A stretch of 64,000 bases of DNA from Mucilaginibacter cryoferens (lineage in GTDB: Bacteria; Bacteroidota; Bacteroidia; Sphingobacteriales; Sphingobacteriaceae), in NCBI RefSeq assembly GCF_014205845.1, contig NZ_JACHCR010000016.1:98519-162518 (forward strand), given 5' to 3'. The position numbers and the translations under genes were made by a program. A model generated the notes under the pieces. The model saw only the letters and a list, made by a program, of their open reading frames with translations, made no database searches and was not told the DNA's origin. This document shows positions 63,909-64,000 of this stretch, piece by piece. The first letter of the stretch is position 1. Every line of letters begins with the position of its first letter.

Positions 63909-64000
63909 TCATTGGTCATTGGTCATTGGTCATTGGTCATTGGTCATTGGTCATTGGTCATTGGTCATTGGTCATTGGTCATTGGTCATTGGTCATTGGT
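63909..64000. repeat. Perfect TCATTGG heptamer tandem repeat, open at the window end
   Basis: TCATTGG is repeated without a mismatch for the last 92 bases, about 13 copies, starting 1 bp after the stop codon of the SDR/DUF2867 gene and running off the window. The period matches the degenerate heptamer elements elsewhere in the window, so this may be a young, unmutated member. Confidence 0.95.

Noticed and set aside
1..64000. tRNA and rRNA genes
   Set aside because: No cloverleaf-like stretch or rRNA core sequence was recognised by eye in the gaps. A covariance-model scan (tRNAscan-SE, Infernal) would settle it; any hit would overturn this.

Overview
The window comes from a member of the Bacteroidota, most likely the Sphingobacteriaceae (Mucilaginibacter/Pedobacter-like). 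The grounds are promoters of the type TTTG-N19-TAnnTTTG, few Shine-Dalgarno sequences, SusC-type CarboxypepD_reg and TonB-plug modules, GH35/DUF5597, retropepsin-like and C45 secreted proteins, and zinc-free forms of S4, S14 and L36. The species cannot be fixed from the window alone. No rRNA, tRNA, CRISPR array, transposase or phage gene was seen.

Layout. 1-1.1 kb: a composite palindromic repeat array. 1.1-7.4 kb (minus strand): a VIT/vWA protein carrying a SusC-like plug, a polysaccharide deacetylase and a GH35-like glycosidase. 7.5-14.4 kb: a MetR-like LysR regulator divergent from a TolC-RND-adaptor efflux operon, with paired palindromes between them. 14.4-15.3 kb: two terminators around a MITE-like element with 79-bp perfect inverted arms. 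15.3-30.7 kb (minus strand): the S10-spc-alpha ribosomal superoperon, rplC to rplQ, with secY, map, infA and rpoA and one clear promoter before rplC; rpsJ is not next to rplC. 31-46.6 kb: envelope, secreted and housekeeping genes, among them a retropepsin-like protease, a C45 acyltransferase, a YefM-YoeB toxin-antitoxin pair, an M1 aminopeptidase, a rhomboid protease with a plug-like insert, a TYR1-like prephenate dehydrogenase, a NUDIX hydrolase and a PspC/LiaF-like pair. 46.8-59.9 kb: MlaEF, an RNA methyltransferase-like protein, lipoproteins, a Gfo/Idh/MocA oxidoreductase, a phosphodiesterase, a GT39 enzyme, a serpin, an esterase, thioredoxin, and a TetR-like/ABC1-kinase pair. 60.0-61.6 kb: an AT-rich island of three translationally coupled small genes. 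61.6-64 kb: Dabb, NTF2-like and SDR/DUF2867 genes, then a perfect heptamer tandem repeat running off the window.

How it fits together. The ribosomal block is one long minus-strand transcription unit running from a strong promoter near 30.76 kb to a hairpin terminator at 15.2 kb. Most flanking genes are single-gene units or pairs concerned with the cell envelope and with secreted hydrolases.

The most unusual signal is in the gaps between genes. At least a dozen, including six inside the ribosomal operon, hold degenerate tandem repeats of period 7 (sometimes 8), often as two arms in inverted orientation. Different gaps use different words but share a few families. I know of no described element that fits. 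Other points of interest are two SusC-type plug modules detached from any beta-barrel, the 79-bp inverted-arm element, a COQ9/COQ8-like gene pair and the AT-rich gene trio.
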